A stretch of DNA of 64,000 nucleotides from Burkholderia sp. SRS-46 (GCF_004343775.1 NZ_PTXL01000004.1:62001-126000); one strand, 5' to 3'. Counted from the stretch's first letter, positions 42,634 through 51,432 are shown. Program-made: numbers and translations. Notes: generated by a model not told the origin, from the letters alone.

Positions 42634-43641
42634 TCACGGCCGTCGCGCAAAGCTCGGCGCCGCGCCGGTCCACCGCTTGTATGCCTGCGAGAACGACGAC
42701 ACGTCGCTGAAGCCCAACGCCTGCGCGATCTCCTTGATCGACAGGCGGCCCTCCGCGATCAGCGCCTGCGCCTTGGCCTTGCGCACGGCATTCGAGATGT
42801 CCCGGAAGCACGCACCCTCGTCCTGCAGCCTGCGCTTGAGCGTGCGCTCGCTGGTATTGAGCAGCGCCGCGATGTCCTGCAGCTTCGGCGGGCTGTCGAA
42901 CGTATGGGTGGCGAGGTATTCGTTCAGGAAGGACACGATGTCCAGCCGCGTGCGCCGGCGCGCGAGCAACTCGGCGCACATGCGCTCGCACATCGCCGCC
43001 GTGACGGCATTCGCCTGCGGCAGCGGCCGCAGGACGCGCGCATGCTCGAACGTGAGCGTATTGGCGCGCTGCCCGCGCCGCACCTTCGCGCCCAGCACCT
43101 GGCTCTTGCCGCCCGGTGCGCCGTCGCCGGCAAGGTCGAACGCGGCGAGTTCGAAGTCGGTGCCGACCACGTCGCGCAGCACCCGGCACGTGGCGCCCAT
43201 GGCCCGTGCGACGAAGAAGCGCTGCAGCGCCCCGGACAACTCCGGCGCGGGCTCGAAGGTCACCACGTCGTGCAGCCCGGCGCGGCGAAACGTCATCCGG
43301 ACGAAGGTAAAGGTGAGCGCCAGATAGCGGCCCGCGAGCGCGATGGCATCCATGCCGGTCGCGCTGCTCAGCAGGCCATACCCGAGCAGCCCGTAGGCCG
43401 ACAGGTGGTACGACAGCCCGACCTTCAGGCCAAGGTCGGCTTCGTCCCCGGACAGCCGCGACAGGTTCGACGCGACCGCCAGCTCCTGCGCGGCCAGCAC
43501 CGTGAAGTCGGGGTCGGCGAGCTGCTTCAGCGTGAGCTGCGACCCCTTGAGCAAGGCCGGCGGCGCAATGCCCCGGCCGCGTCCGTACTCGATCATGAGC
43601 AGGACGGAAGCCGGACTGCGCGCATAGTTCCAGACACTCAT
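42634..43641 (-). CDS. AraC-family regulator, Arabinose_bd type
   Basis: A 335-residue regulator with a sensor domain (about residues 10-200, with LLKGSQLTLKQLADPDF and AQELAVASNLSRLSGDEADLG read in two parts) and a C-terminal double helix-turn-helix: IAALLNTSERTLKRRLQDEG and IAQALGFSDVSSFSQAYKRWTG followed by APSFAR. ATG 43641 opens the family-type N-terminus. It faces an alpha/beta hydrolase gene 120 bases away, which is its likely target. Confidence 0.87.
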   Translation of the reverse strand: MSVWNYARSPASVLLMIEYGRGRGIAPPALLKGSQLTLKQLADPDFTVLAAQELAVASNLSRLSGDEADLGLKVGLSYHLSAYGLLGYGLLSSATGMDAIALAGRYLALTFTFVRMTFRRAGLHDVVTFEPAPELSGALQRFFVARAMGATCRVLRDVVGTDFELAAFDLAGDGAPGGKSQVLGAKVRRGQRANTLTFEHARVLRPLPQANAVTAAMCERMCAELLARRRTRLDIVSFLNEYLATHTFDSPPKLQDIAALLNTSERTLKRRLQDEGACFRDISNAVRKAKAQALIAEGRLSIKEIAQALGFSDVSSFSQAYKRWTGAAPSFARRP

Positions 43642-43760
43642 CGGATGCCTCGCCACGGGGGTTGGCCTAGATTCTAAAGCGATTGGCCCGGCCCAGCATG
43701 GACCGCGTGCGGCCGCCCGACCAAGATGGCAGGCATCGCAACCCGCCCCGCCACGCCGCC

Positions 43761-44861
43761 ATGCACCTCGCCCCGCCTGCCCGTCGCGCCCGCGCGCTGC
43801 TGCTCGCCGTCGGCCTGTCGAGCGCCCTGAGCGCACCCGCGCACGCCGACGAAGCCAACCCATCCCGATCAACCGAGCCCGCCACCATGCCCAAGACCTA
43901 CGCAAGCCAGACCGTCTGGCGCGACATGCAGAAGTTCCTCCCGCCCGACTTCCAGTGGCAGGCGGATCGACAACCGCAAGAGGAATGGTGGCGCTGGCAG
44001 GGCCATCTGCTCCATCTCGACACGTACCGCAACCCGCAAGCGCCGGTGAAGGTCATCCTGTTCCACGGCGTGGGCACCAACGGCCGGCAGATGTCGATGA
44101 TTCTCGGCGAGCAGCTCGCGCGGCGCGGCTACGAGACGATCGCGGTCGACATGCCGGAATACGGGATGACCGAGGTCGCCGGGGGCGCGCTGGTCCGCTA
44201 CGACGACTGGGTGCGCGCCGGCAGCGATCTCGTCGATGCGGAACGCGCCAGGGACGACCGCCCCATCGTGCTCTACGGACTGAGCGCGGGCGGCATGCTC
44301 ACGTACCACGTGGCCGCGATGAACCGGAACGTGAAGGGCATCGTCGGCATGACCTTCCTGGACCAGCGCCTCCAGCAGGTACGCGATGAGACCGCACGCA
44401 ACCGCTTCATGAGCCGCGTGGGCGGCCCGATGATGGATCTCGCGGCGAAGACGCCGTTGAAGGCCCTGCGCGTGCCGATGTCGCTGGCGAGCAAGATGTC
44501 CGCGCTGGTCAACGACGACGATGCACTGAAGGTCTGGCTGTCCGACCCGCGCTCCGCCGGCAATGCAATGACGATCGCCTTCCTCGACTCGTACATGTCG
44601 TATCGGCCGGCGGTGGAGCCCGAGGCGTTCGACGTCTGCCCGATCCTGCTGACCCAGCCCGCGGCGGACCGCTGGACGCCGCTGCATCTGAGCGAGCCGT
44701 TCCTCGAGCGTATTGGAAGGGTGCCGGTGAAGGTCGTGATGCTCGAGAACGCCGGACACTATCCGCTCGAGCAGCCGGGGCTCGCGCAGATGGTCGATGC
44801 GATCGACGCGTTCTATCGCGACGTGGCGGCGCGGCCGTCGGCGGTCGCGGGCCGCCCCTGA
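43761..44861 (+). CDS. Secreted alpha/beta hydrolase
   Basis: A 366-residue alpha/beta hydrolase. An apparent signal peptide (residues 1-29, ending PAHA) precedes the mature enzyme; an alternative ATG at 43887 would give a cytoplasmic protein. The oxyanion block LFHGVGTNGRQMS and the nucleophile elbow YGLSAGGM (Gly-Leu-Ser-Ala-Gly) are present, with the histidine in VVMLENAGHYPLEQPG. The substrate is unknown, perhaps an ester or lipid. It is controlled presumably by the divergent AraC gene. Confidence 0.8.
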   Translation: MHLAPPARRARALLLAVGLSSALSAPAHADEANPSRSTEPATMPKTYASQTVWRDMQKFLPPDFQWQADRQPQEEWWRWQGHLLHLDTYRNPQAPVKVILFHGVGTNGRQMSMILGEQLARRGYETIAVDMPEYGMTEVAGGALVRYDDWVRAGSDLVDAERARDDRPIVLYGLSAGGMLTYHVAAMNRNVKGIVGMTFLDQRLQQVRDETARNRFMSRVGGPMMDLAAKTPLKALRVPMSLASKMSALVNDDDALKVWLSDPRSAGNAMTIAFLDSYMSYRPAVEPEAFDVCPILLTQPAADRWTPLHLSEPFLERIGRVPVKVVMLENAGHYPLEQPGLAQMVDAIDAFYRDVAARPSAVAGRP

Positions 44862-44864
44862 CGG

Positions 44865-44960
44865 TCAGGCGTCGTCCGACGGCTTGCGCCGGAACCGCTC
44901 GCGATACTGCAGCGGCGTGACGCCGAGGCGTTTCGCGAACACGGCAGCGCCCGTCGAGTT
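44865..44960 (-). pseudogene. AraC-family regulator fragment (C-terminal end)
   Basis: The minus strand reads AAVFAKRLGVTPLQYRERFR followed by RKPSDDA and a stop. F-x-K-R-L-G-V-T-P-x-x-Y-R is the close of the second AraC helix-turn-helix. Upstream the similarity breaks off and an in-frame TAG appears a few codons earlier. It is the 3' stump of a deleted AraC gene between the hydrolase and GNAT genes. Confidence 0.8.
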
Positions 44961-44990
44961 CGGATGTCGCTCGACGCGCATGTCGTGTCG

Positions 44991-45521
44991 CTAGGTCAGC
45001 TGCTTGTGAAAGAACGTCGTCCCGCAGTACGTGCCGTCGGGCATCAACGCATAGTTGGGCACGTCCCCGACACGGTGCCAGCCGGCCCGCTCGTATAGTC
45101 GCGCGGCATCGCTGCCGGTCACGGTGTCGAGCACGAGCACCGACTTGCCGGCAATGCGCGCGGCGTCGTCCGCCGCGGCCATCAGGCGCGCGCCCACGCC
45201 CCGGCGCCGCGCCGCGCGGTGGACCAGCATCTTCGCGACGTCGGCGCGATGCGGCTGGTTTTCGGGCTGCGCGGTGATCAGCTGCACGGTGCCGACGACG
45301 CGGCCGCCGGCGTCTTCGGCCACGAGCAGGATCCGCTCGTCGCGCATCACGGCGCTGGCGACCTGCGTCCAGAACCGCACCGCGGTGTTCTGCGCGATCG
45401 GCAGCATGAAGCTGACGGATGCGCCGCCCTCGACGCAATCGATCAGGAGATCGGACAATGCGTCGACGTAGGCCGTCACGTCGTCGCGGCCAATGCGCCG
45501 GACAGTGATCGATTCGTTCAT
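44991..45521 (-). CDS. GNAT-family N-acetyltransferase
   Basis: A 176-residue acetyltransferase with ADVAKMLVHRAARRRGVGAR as the acetyl-CoA loop and SDAARLYERAGWHRVGDVPN at the C-terminus. The TCATGA overlap places its start inside the end of the upstream XRE-cupin gene, so both are translated together. Substrate unknown; XRE-cupin/GNAT pairs are common in Burkholderia, often with amine or amino-acid modification suggested. Confidence 0.88.
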   Translation of the reverse strand: MNESITVRRIGRDDVTAYVDALSDLLIDCVEGGASVSFMLPIAQNTAVRFWTQVASAVMRDERILLVAEDAGGRVVGTVQLITAQPENQPHRADVAKMLVHRAARRRGVGARLMAAADDAARIAGKSVLVLDTVTGSDAARLYERAGWHRVGDVPNYALMPDGTYCGTTFFHKQLT

Positions 45522-46111
45522 GACTTGCTCCGGGGTGCGTCGGCGGACAGGTTGCACAGCGCGACGAGATAGCGGGCCTGGCGGCGCGACGTGTTGCGAT
45601 AGCTGATCGGTTGATCCAGCTTCATCGCGAGGCAGTCGCCCGTTTCGAGTTGCCATTGCCGATCGCCGACCGTCACTTCCATCGCGCCTTCGATGACCCA
45701 GACCTGCTGATGGATGTCGACATCGCGGTGTCCCGTCTCGTAGGCGACCTGCTTGCCCGGCGGAAACTCGACCTCGACCAGCTGGATCGGCGACCACGCC
45801 GGCGGCGACAGGTTGCGCCGGACGTAACCCGACCCGGGATCGGTCCAGCGCGCCTGCTCGCGCGCGGACACATGCGGCGACAGCTCGGCCGACGTTGCGT
45901 CCTCCATCTGTTCGAACAGCGATGCGACGGATACGCCAAGCGCAGTCGACAGCTTGTCGAGGACGACGGCGGTCGGGCTGCTTTGTCCGCGCTCGATCAG
46001 CGAGATGTTCGAGCGGCTGACCGCGCTGTGTTCCGCAAGGGTGTCGAGCGACCAGCCCTTGGCGTCGCGAAGCTCGCGAACGCGTTGTGCGATTCGGGTG
46101 TGGATGTCCAT
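45518..46111 (-). CDS. XRE-family regulator with C-terminal cupin
   Basis: A 197-residue regulator with an N-terminal lambda-repressor-like helix-turn-helix (about residues 8-65, including DTLAEHSAVSRSNISLIERG) and a cupin sensor barrel (about 100-185, with GHRDVDIHQQVWVIEGAMEV). It is first in an operon with the GNAT gene. Candidate operators overlap its own start codon, so it probably autoregulates. The cupin ligand is unknown. A degenerate copy of its DNA-binding region lies at 46988-47082. Confidence 0.9.
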   Translation of the reverse strand: MDIHTRIAQRVRELRDAKGWSLDTLAEHSAVSRSNISLIERGQSSPTAVVLDKLSTALGVSVASLFEQMEDATSAELSPHVSAREQARWTDPGSGYVRRNLSPPAWSPIQLVEVEFPPGKQVAYETGHRDVDIHQQVWVIEGAMEVTVGDRQWQLETGDCLAMKLDQPISYRNTSRRQARYLVALCNLSADAPRSKS

Positions 46112-46146
46112 GTTATCCAGTTTAATGGATGTTATTTCCAGTAAAC
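46110..46146. promoter_or_regulatory. Candidate XRE operator repeats at the regulator start
   Basis: ATGTTATCCAGTTTAA (from 46110) and ATGTTATTTCCAGTAAA (from 46129) are two similar sites 19 bases apart in the same direction. The first covers the start codon of the xre-cupin gene, so binding would block initiation directly. The transcript may be leaderless or have a very short leader. Confidence 0.5.
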
Positions 46147-46282
46147 TAGATCACGCAATTTGCGTTGTCAACTCAGGACGGTTTATGCCGTTCGCCTGCG
46201 GGATTTCGCCGAGGTTCGAGGACTATGATGCGGGGACAGCCACCAAGGGAGAGGTGGAACCGCTCGCAAGGAAAAGGAGTGT

Positions 46283-46837
46283 ATGAATCTGTTAGCGATA
46301 TCGGGCAGCGCCCGCAACGCGTCGACAAACACGGCGATGCTGAAGGCGATGAAGGATCTTGCGCCGGAGGGCATCGAGGTTTCCGTATTTCATCGCCTCG
46401 ACAAGTTGCCGGTCTTTTCCCCGGACCTGGAGAGCGGGACGCCGCTCGAAGTCGTCGACTTCCTCGACCGCGTATCCCATGCCGACGGGCTCATCATATC
46501 GAGCCCCGAGTACGTGCACGCAATCCCCGGTGGCCTCAAGAATGCGCTCGACTGGATGGTCTCCCGGTTTGAGGTCATCGGAAAGCCGATCGTACTCGCG
46601 CACGGATCGCATCGTGGCGACGACATGCTGGCGTCGTTGAGACTGGTTCTCTCGACGGTAAGCAGTCGATTTCTGGCGCACCCGTTCCTGAGAATCCCGC
46701 TGATCGGCAAAACGCCGGAGGAGATTTCGGCTTTGCTGGTTGCACCGGCCTACGCTACGCAGATCGGCGAATTCCTGTGCGAGTTCGTGTCGGCAATTTC
46801 CGACGTGCAAGGTGGCGTAACCGATGACGGCAGGTAA
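46283..46837 (+). CDS. NADPH-dependent FMN reductase family protein
   Basis: A 184-residue flavodoxin-like reductase. The phosphate loop GSARNASTNTAML lies at the N-terminus and the family block SPEYVHAIPGGLKNALDWMV in the middle. It would reduce FMN, quinones, chromate or azo compounds using NAD(P)H. GAAAAGGAG precedes the ATG. It is divergent from the xre-cupin operon with about 170 bases between, so the XRE regulator may control it as well. Confidence 0.9.
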   Translation: MNLLAISGSARNASTNTAMLKAMKDLAPEGIEVSVFHRLDKLPVFSPDLESGTPLEVVDFLDRVSHADGLIISSPEYVHAIPGGLKNALDWMVSRFEVIGKPIVLAHGSHRGDDMLASLRLVLSTVSSRFLAHPFLRIPLIGKTPEEISALLVAPAYATQIGEFLCEFVSAISDVQGGVTDDGR

Positions 46838-47709
46838 TGCTTGGGTCGTCGGTGACATACGGCCTATTGACCTGGGCACACTCAAAGTGCCGGATAGAGA
46901 CGGTCGCGCATCCGCGAGAATGGCTATCGGATCGTCGAATCGCTAACCTTGCCTGATGATCTTTGCGCCGGTCTCACAATGATCAGGACGGACACGCCAA
47001 GCGCGGTCGACAGCGCGTCGAGCACGACGGCGGTCGGGCTGCTTTGTCCGCCTCGATCAGCGAGATGTTCGAGCGTCTGAGCGGCCGAAATTTCTCTATT
47101 CCCCATATGGAAATTTCGCAACGTGCATTGTTGTCTGCGACCCCTTCAGAATGACTCGCGCAAATGTAAAAGGACGTGACTCGTCAGTGATGTGTCGATT
47201 GACGCCCGAATCGACGTCGCGACATTGCGCCGCACGCCAGATAGGGGGAATCGCGCCCGGGTCGGACCAACGTACCGACCCCATTTCTCGCTCGTATCCG
47301 CCTTTGCATTTCGTAACAAGTCGGATTGATTCAGTGAGGCAGCTACCGTAAATTTTGCAGGTCGCCCGGCGGCATCCGGCAGTTGGGCGATGTTTCATGG
47401 TGTCTATCACGACATGCCGGATACCTGGATGGTCAGCCATCCGTCATTGCAAGTTTGCACGCTGTGCGGACTTGATCAATCGGTCGTACCCGCAATGGGT
47501 ATCGACTCGACTACATGCCGCCCGATGGGATCCGACGCGCCGTAGTGGGCTCGCCGAGTTCTTTCTGTCATGCCGGTCCGAAGCCGACCTGACAGTGGGT
47601 CCGTGGTCGAATTTTATATTTGCGTCGCACTCCTAATGTATATGGGAGCCTCATCCTGACTTGTGACGGGTTAAGTTAATTTTGCGCAATACGCGGAAAG
47701 GGACAGAAA
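46838..47709. other. Gene-poor stretch of 870 bp with a regulator relic
   Basis: No intact gene is supported here. It contains the degenerate XRE fragment at 46988-47082. From about 47100 to 47700 base composition is visibly less GC-rich than in flanking genes and the only open frames (for example on the minus strand 47096-47440) show no protein-like features or family motif. It looks like decayed or acquired DNA. Confidence 0.55.
46988..47082 (-). pseudogene. Degenerate copy of the XRE DNA-binding region
   Basis: The minus strand gives GGQSSPTAVVLDALSTALGV, nearly the same as the intact regulator at 45518-46111 (RGQSSPTAVVLDKLSTALGV). About 90 bases align with few differences and a one-base deletion (GTCCGCCTCG against GTCCGCGCTCG) breaks the frame. 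No cupin part follows. It is a local partial duplication or the remains of a paralogue. Confidence 0.82.
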
Positions 47710-48312
47710 ATGGAATTCGTACGAATGGGAATCGTCTTTGTTCATCTGATAGCCTGCTGTGTCGCAATTGGTCTCGTGCTGACCAGTGACATTGCCATGG
47801 TCAGGCGGCTTCTGGATTCTGACGCACCTTCCGATCTTGCCCAGGTCCACCTGCCCAGCCTGCAAAGCACCGTCACGCTGGCGCTGACGGTGCTTTGGGT
47901 CACCGGCATTGCGATCATTGCGTTCGATATGCGGACTCAGGGGCTCACGTATCTCCACAACCCCAAACTGCAGGCCAAGATCGGCATCGTTGCCCTGCTG
48001 ACCTTCAACGGTATCGCTTTGCACACCACGGTCCTCCCGGCATTGCAGAGAGCGGGTTCCCTGCTGAAGCTTTCCTTCGAACGACGGATGGTTGCCATTT
48101 TCGTGGGCGTGGTTTCCGCAGTCTCGTGGTTCTATGCAGCCATGCTGGGCGTTGGGCGGCCATTGAGCTGGAAGTATTCGGTGATCCAGATCATGGCTGC
48201 CTACCCGGCACTGATCGCCGGCGGAATCGCCACCATGCTGTTCGTCACGGCCGTGGCGAAATCCAGGACGCCCGTTGAACAGCGGAACACCGACAAGGCA
48301 GCAGCCTATTGA
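47710..48312 (+). CDS. Membrane protein of unknown function, five helices
   Basis: A 200-residue inner-membrane protein with about five hydrophobic segments and a polar C-terminal tail. The first helix contains VHLIACCVAIGLVL, with a histidine placed as in CopD/DUF2269-type proteins, but the rest does not match a family I can name. GGAAAGGGAC lies upstream of the ATG. It is bordered by the gene-poor stretch and the AllE terminator. Confidence 0.65.
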   Translation: MEFVRMGIVFVHLIACCVAIGLVLTSDIAMVRRLLDSDAPSDLAQVHLPSLQSTVTLALTVLWVTGIAIIAFDMRTQGLTYLHNPKLQAKIGIVALLTFNGIALHTTVLPALQRAGSLLKLSFERRMVAIFVGVVSAVSWFYAAMLGVGRPLSWKYSVIQIMAAYPALIAGGIATMLFVTAVAKSRTPVEQRNTDKAAAY

Positions 48313-48360
48313 TCGGCGTTACCGGGGGCAAGCGACATCCCCTGAAATCCACGAGGAATC

Positions 48361-48393
48361 AAAAAAGCCCGCCGGCTTCCGCCGGCGGGCTTT
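48361..48393. terminator. Bidirectional intrinsic terminator
   Basis: GCCCGCCGGC and GCCGGCGGGC are perfect 10-base arms with a four-base loop. On the minus strand a run of six T follows, so it efficiently ends the allE transcript; on the plus strand a shorter TTT follows. Confidence 0.88.
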
Positions 48394-48417
48394 CCATTCC
48401 GCGAACGCCTGGCGCGT

Positions 48418-49254
48418 TCAGCGCGGCGCGTTCAACGTCAGGTTCATGTGACGGTTCACGTCCTTGTACAGCAGATACCGGAAGCGGCCCGGGCCGCCCG
48501 AGTAGCACGCCTGCGGGCAGAACGCGCGCAGCCACATGAAATCGCCGGCCTCGACCTCGACCCAGTCCTGGTTCAGGCGATAAACGGCCTTGCCTTCGAG
48601 CACATACAGCCCGTGCTCCATCACGTGCGTTTCCGCGAACGGGATCACGCCGCCCGGCTGGAACGTCACGATGTTCACGTGCATGTCGTGGCGCATGTCG
48701 CTCATGTCGACGAAGCGCGTCGTCACCCACGCGCCGTCGGTGCCCGGCATCGGGATCGGCTCGACGTCCTGCTCGTTGGTCACGAACGCCTCCGGCAGCG
48801 GGATGCCGTCGACGGCCTGGTAGCGCTTGCGGATCCAGTGGAAACGCGCGGCGGCGTCGCTGACGTTGTGCAGCGTCCACGCGGCGCCCGGCGGAATGAA
48901 CGCGTAGCCACCCGGCTGAAGCACGTGCTTCGTGCCCTGCAGCGTCAACTCGACTTCGCCTTCGACGACGAACAGCACGCCTTCGGCTTCCTTGTCCTGC
49001 TCGGGCTTGTCGCTGCCGCCGCCCGGGCTGACTTCGACGATGTACTGCGAGAACGTCTCGGCGAATCCCGACAGCGGACGCGCGAGCACCCACAGGCGTG
49101 TGTTCGTCCAGAACGGCAGCCAGCTCGTCACGATGTCGCGCAGCACGCCCTTCGGGATGACCGCGTACGCCTCGGTGAACATCGCGCGATCGGTCAGCAG
49201 CTCCGTCTGCGGCGGGTGGCCGCCGTGCGGCGCGTAATACGTTGTCTTAGACAT
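48418..49254 (-). CDS. allE: (S)-ureidoglycine aminohydrolase, bicupin
   Basis: A 278-residue two-cupin enzyme that releases ammonia from (S)-ureidoglycine to give (S)-ureidoglycolate in purine/allantoin breakdown, normally using manganese. The start MSKTTYYAPHGGHPPQTELL and the C-terminal cupin with HDMHVNIVTFQPGGVIPFAETHVMEHG (read in parts: VTFQPGGVIPF, ETHVMEHGLYVLEG) are typical, as is the closing NRHMNLTL. ATG 49254 gives the canonical N-terminus; GGAGG lies upstream. Other allantoin genes are not visible in the window. Confidence 0.92.
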   Translation of the reverse strand: MSKTTYYAPHGGHPPQTELLTDRAMFTEAYAVIPKGVLRDIVTSWLPFWTNTRLWVLARPLSGFAETFSQYIVEVSPGGGSDKPEQDKEAEGVLFVVEGEVELTLQGTKHVLQPGGYAFIPPGAAWTLHNVSDAAARFHWIRKRYQAVDGIPLPEAFVTNEQDVEPIPMPGTDGAWVTTRFVDMSDMRHDMHVNIVTFQPGGVIPFAETHVMEHGLYVLEGKAVYRLNQDWVEVEAGDFMWLRAFCPQACYSGGPGRFRYLLYKDVNRHMNLTLNAPR

Positions 49255-49913
49255 AATGCCTCCAGGCAATGGGTTGGTCCGGTCCCCGGCGGCGACGGTG
49301 TCCTGCGATGCATCTGCGAGTGGGGCGCGCAGGCGGCAGGACGCCGTTGCCGGGGAAACGTGAAAGCGGGTCGGCTTCCGGTCGGTCGGCCAGGTTCGCG
49401 ACGGGCCCACCCGGTTCGGCGGGTGGTCGCGGCTACGCTCAGCGGCCCGCGCCGTCTCGCCGCGACGCAGCGGCGTCGGTCGGCTTGGCACGGCAACGGG
49501 CACGGTCTGATTCCGTGCGCGGGCAACATTGACGATAGCGAACTCGTTCGCGATTCACCAATTAAATGTCGTGATGACTTCCATTCGTTTTCGCACTGCT
49601 TCGACCGTGAGTCGGCGCGTGCGCGCGGCGTCGATGCGCAGCAGACGGCAAGCGTGCAACAGCCGAAGGAATTCGACGATGAAGCGGAAGGAAACGAATC
49701 AGGATGCCGCGCGCATCGCGAGATCGATGGCGGGATCGGTGCACACGCGCATGCGCGCGACGCGATGTGACGCAGGGAGAATCTGCGGAGGGCGGGAACT
49801 GCGCGATGCCCGGCGAACGAATCGCGGCGGGCATCGCGAAGGCGTGGCGGCGGTCCGTGCCCGGTGTGCATGTCGCACGCCGGGCGGGTCAGCCCGCTAC
49901 GCCGGTCTCACGA
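49255..49913. other. Non-coding stretch upstream of allE
   Basis: About 660 bp without a supported gene. The longer open frames are arginine- and alanine-rich, typical of non-coding frames in GC-rich DNA. A small palindrome (GCGAAC, 2 bases, GTTCGC at 49538-49551) is the only structured signal noted; the allE promoter must be near 49255-49350. Confidence 0.5.
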
Positions 49914-50351
49914 TCAGTCGTCGTCGTGATGGCGACGATGATGCTTGTGGCGACGATAGCCGCGATCGTAGTCGCGGTCATACGAGTTGCGCTGGAGGTT
50001 GCCGCCGAGCGCCGCGCCGGCGCCGCCGCCGACTGCCGCGCCGAGCAGGCCGCCCGTACGGCCGCCCATCGCGTTGCCGGCCGCGGTGCCTGCACCGCCG
50101 CCGAGCGCGCCGCCGATGATCGCGCCCGTGCGCTCGTGACGGTTCGCCGTCACCGCGCCGCCGGCGCCGCCGCCGATCGCGCCGCCGATCACCGAGCCGG
50201 TGCGGCCGCCAACCGCGCCGCCGACTGCCGCGCCGGCAACCCCGCCGAGCGCGCCACCGAGGGCGTTGTTCAAATCGTTAGCTGCTGCCGGCAGCGCGGT
50301 CGCGCCAGCAAGAGCGGCGACGACGAGGGTGGAGGCGATCTTCTTCCACAT
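49914..50351 (-). CDS. Secreted glycine-zipper protein
   Basis: A 145-residue protein with a signal peptide (about 1-24, ending PAAA) followed by long glycine-zipper repeats (GGALGGVAGAAVGGAVGG and similar, about residues 30-118) and a His/Arg/Asp-rich tail (RGYRRHKHHRRHHDDD). Glycine zippers insert in or pack against membranes, and such proteins usually sit in the outer membrane or periplasm. The His-rich tail could bind metal. Start ATG 50351 is chosen for the signal peptide. Confidence 0.82.
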   Translation of the reverse strand: MWKKIASTLVVAALAGATALPAAANDLNNALGGALGGVAGAAVGGAVGGRTGSVIGGAIGGGAGGAVTANRHERTGAIIGGALGGGAGTAAGNAMGGRTGGLLGAAVGGGAGAALGGNLQRNSYDRDYDRGYRRHKHHRRHHDDD

Positions 50352-50704
50352 GCCCGTATTGTTCCTTGTTCGCAATCTGATTATCGAAGGTTCGCTCTGG
50401 TACGACGATTTGTACCCGGCCGGCGCCGCCGCGCGCATTGTGCTGGGGGCCGGACGAATGCATTTCAAAGAGCTTGCGGCGAAGAATAGCACCGCTCCCC
50501 GACGCTTGCCGCGAAGATTCTGGTAACAAGTTGTGTGAGCTGCGGAAAGCGTTACCGAATACGTTACAACCGGCGCTCAAACCCGCCGTGGCGCGGGTTT
50601 TCGGCTGTTACAGATGCGCTCCGGCGCGCTGGATTCGCCGCATGCCGCGTCGCGCGGATGCAACCGCCGGTCGGTCGTACCGCCTCCGGCCCAGCGGCAA
50701 AGGG
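50352..50704. other. Intergenic region with a terminator-like hairpin
   Basis: About 350 bp without a gene. It carries the promoter of the glycine-zipper gene at its left end and a hairpin near 50579-50600. Confidence 0.5.
50579..50600 (-). terminator. Probable terminator of the methyltransferase-like gene
   Basis: AAACCCGC and GCGGGTTT are perfect 8-base arms around a six-base loop, with TTT at either end, downstream of the minus-strand gene ending at 50705. Confidence 0.55.
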
Positions 50705-51364
50705 TCAGTAGACGCCGGGAATCAGGCGCCAGGTGCGCGCGCAGTACGCGTCGTACTCGGCCCCGAAATGCGTGCGCAGCAGCGCCTCTTCGGAGCGGAT
50801 GCGCGCGACGAGCGGCGGAATCGTCAGCACGGTCAGCAGCACGCCGGCGCCGGCGCGAAACGCCAGCGCCCAGCCGAGCGAATTGACGAGCAGGCCGAGA
50901 TAGCTCGGGTTGCGGATCACGCGGTAGATGCCGTCCGTCACGAGCGCGTGACCGGGCTGGATCGCGACCAGCCCGCTGAAGCGGCGGCCCAGCACGAACA
51001 CGGGCCAGATGCGCAACGCGCCGCCGGCGATGAACAGTGCTGCGCCGGCCCAGCGCAGCGTTTCGCCGTCGAGGGTCCACAGGTCCATGCGGTCCGTCCA
51101 CGCGGGCAGGTAGGCGGCCGCGAAGCCGAGCACGCCGAACACGGCGAGCACCCAGCGATTGCCGCGATCCTCCTGCTCGCCGGGGCTCAGGTTGCCGCTG
51201 CTGAACAGGGCGACGACGGTCATCGCGAGCGTCGCGATCGCGACGGCCGTCAGCGCGGGATGGGCGAAGAAGGCGGCGAATCCGCCGATACCGAGCACCG
51301 CGAGCCCGAGGTAGGCGAGCGTGGCCGCGACCGACAGGGCCGCAATGCCTGGCGTGAGCGTCAT
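50705..51364 (-). CDS. Isoprenylcysteine-methyltransferase-like membrane protein
   Basis: A 219-residue protein with five to six membrane helices. The C-terminal part has LVTDGIYRVIRNPSYLGLLVNSLGWAL (read in parts: TDGIYRVIRNPSYLG) and EEALLRTHFGAEYDAYCART, the cofactor-binding pattern of the ICMT/phospholipid-methyltransferase fold. The bacterial substrate is unknown; proposals for relatives include lipids and isoprenoids. ATG 51364 is the only start that keeps the first helix. Confidence 0.82.
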   Translation of the reverse strand: MTLTPGIAALSVAATLAYLGLAVLGIGGFAAFFAHPALTAVAIATLAMTVVALFSSGNLSPGEQEDRGNRWVLAVFGVLGFAAAYLPAWTDRMDLWTLDGETLRWAGAALFIAGGALRIWPVFVLGRRFSGLVAIQPGHALVTDGIYRVIRNPSYLGLLVNSLGWALAFRAGAGVLLTVLTIPPLVARIRSEEALLRTHFGAEYDAYCARTWRLIPGVY

Positions 51365-51432
51365 GGGTGCCTCGCTTGGACGAGCCCTTTCCGCCGAAGT
51401 ATAGGACGGCGTTGCCGTGCCTCGCGTAGGCG

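Noticed and set aside
47096..47440. 114-codon minus-strand frame in the gene-poor tract
   Set aside because: No recognisable domain or good ribosome site; it starts inside the XRE relic region and may be chance in lower-GC DNA.
49529..50119. Open frame upstream of allE on the plus strand
   Set aside because: Very arginine-rich, partly antisense to the glycine-zipper gene, and no motif or ribosome site.
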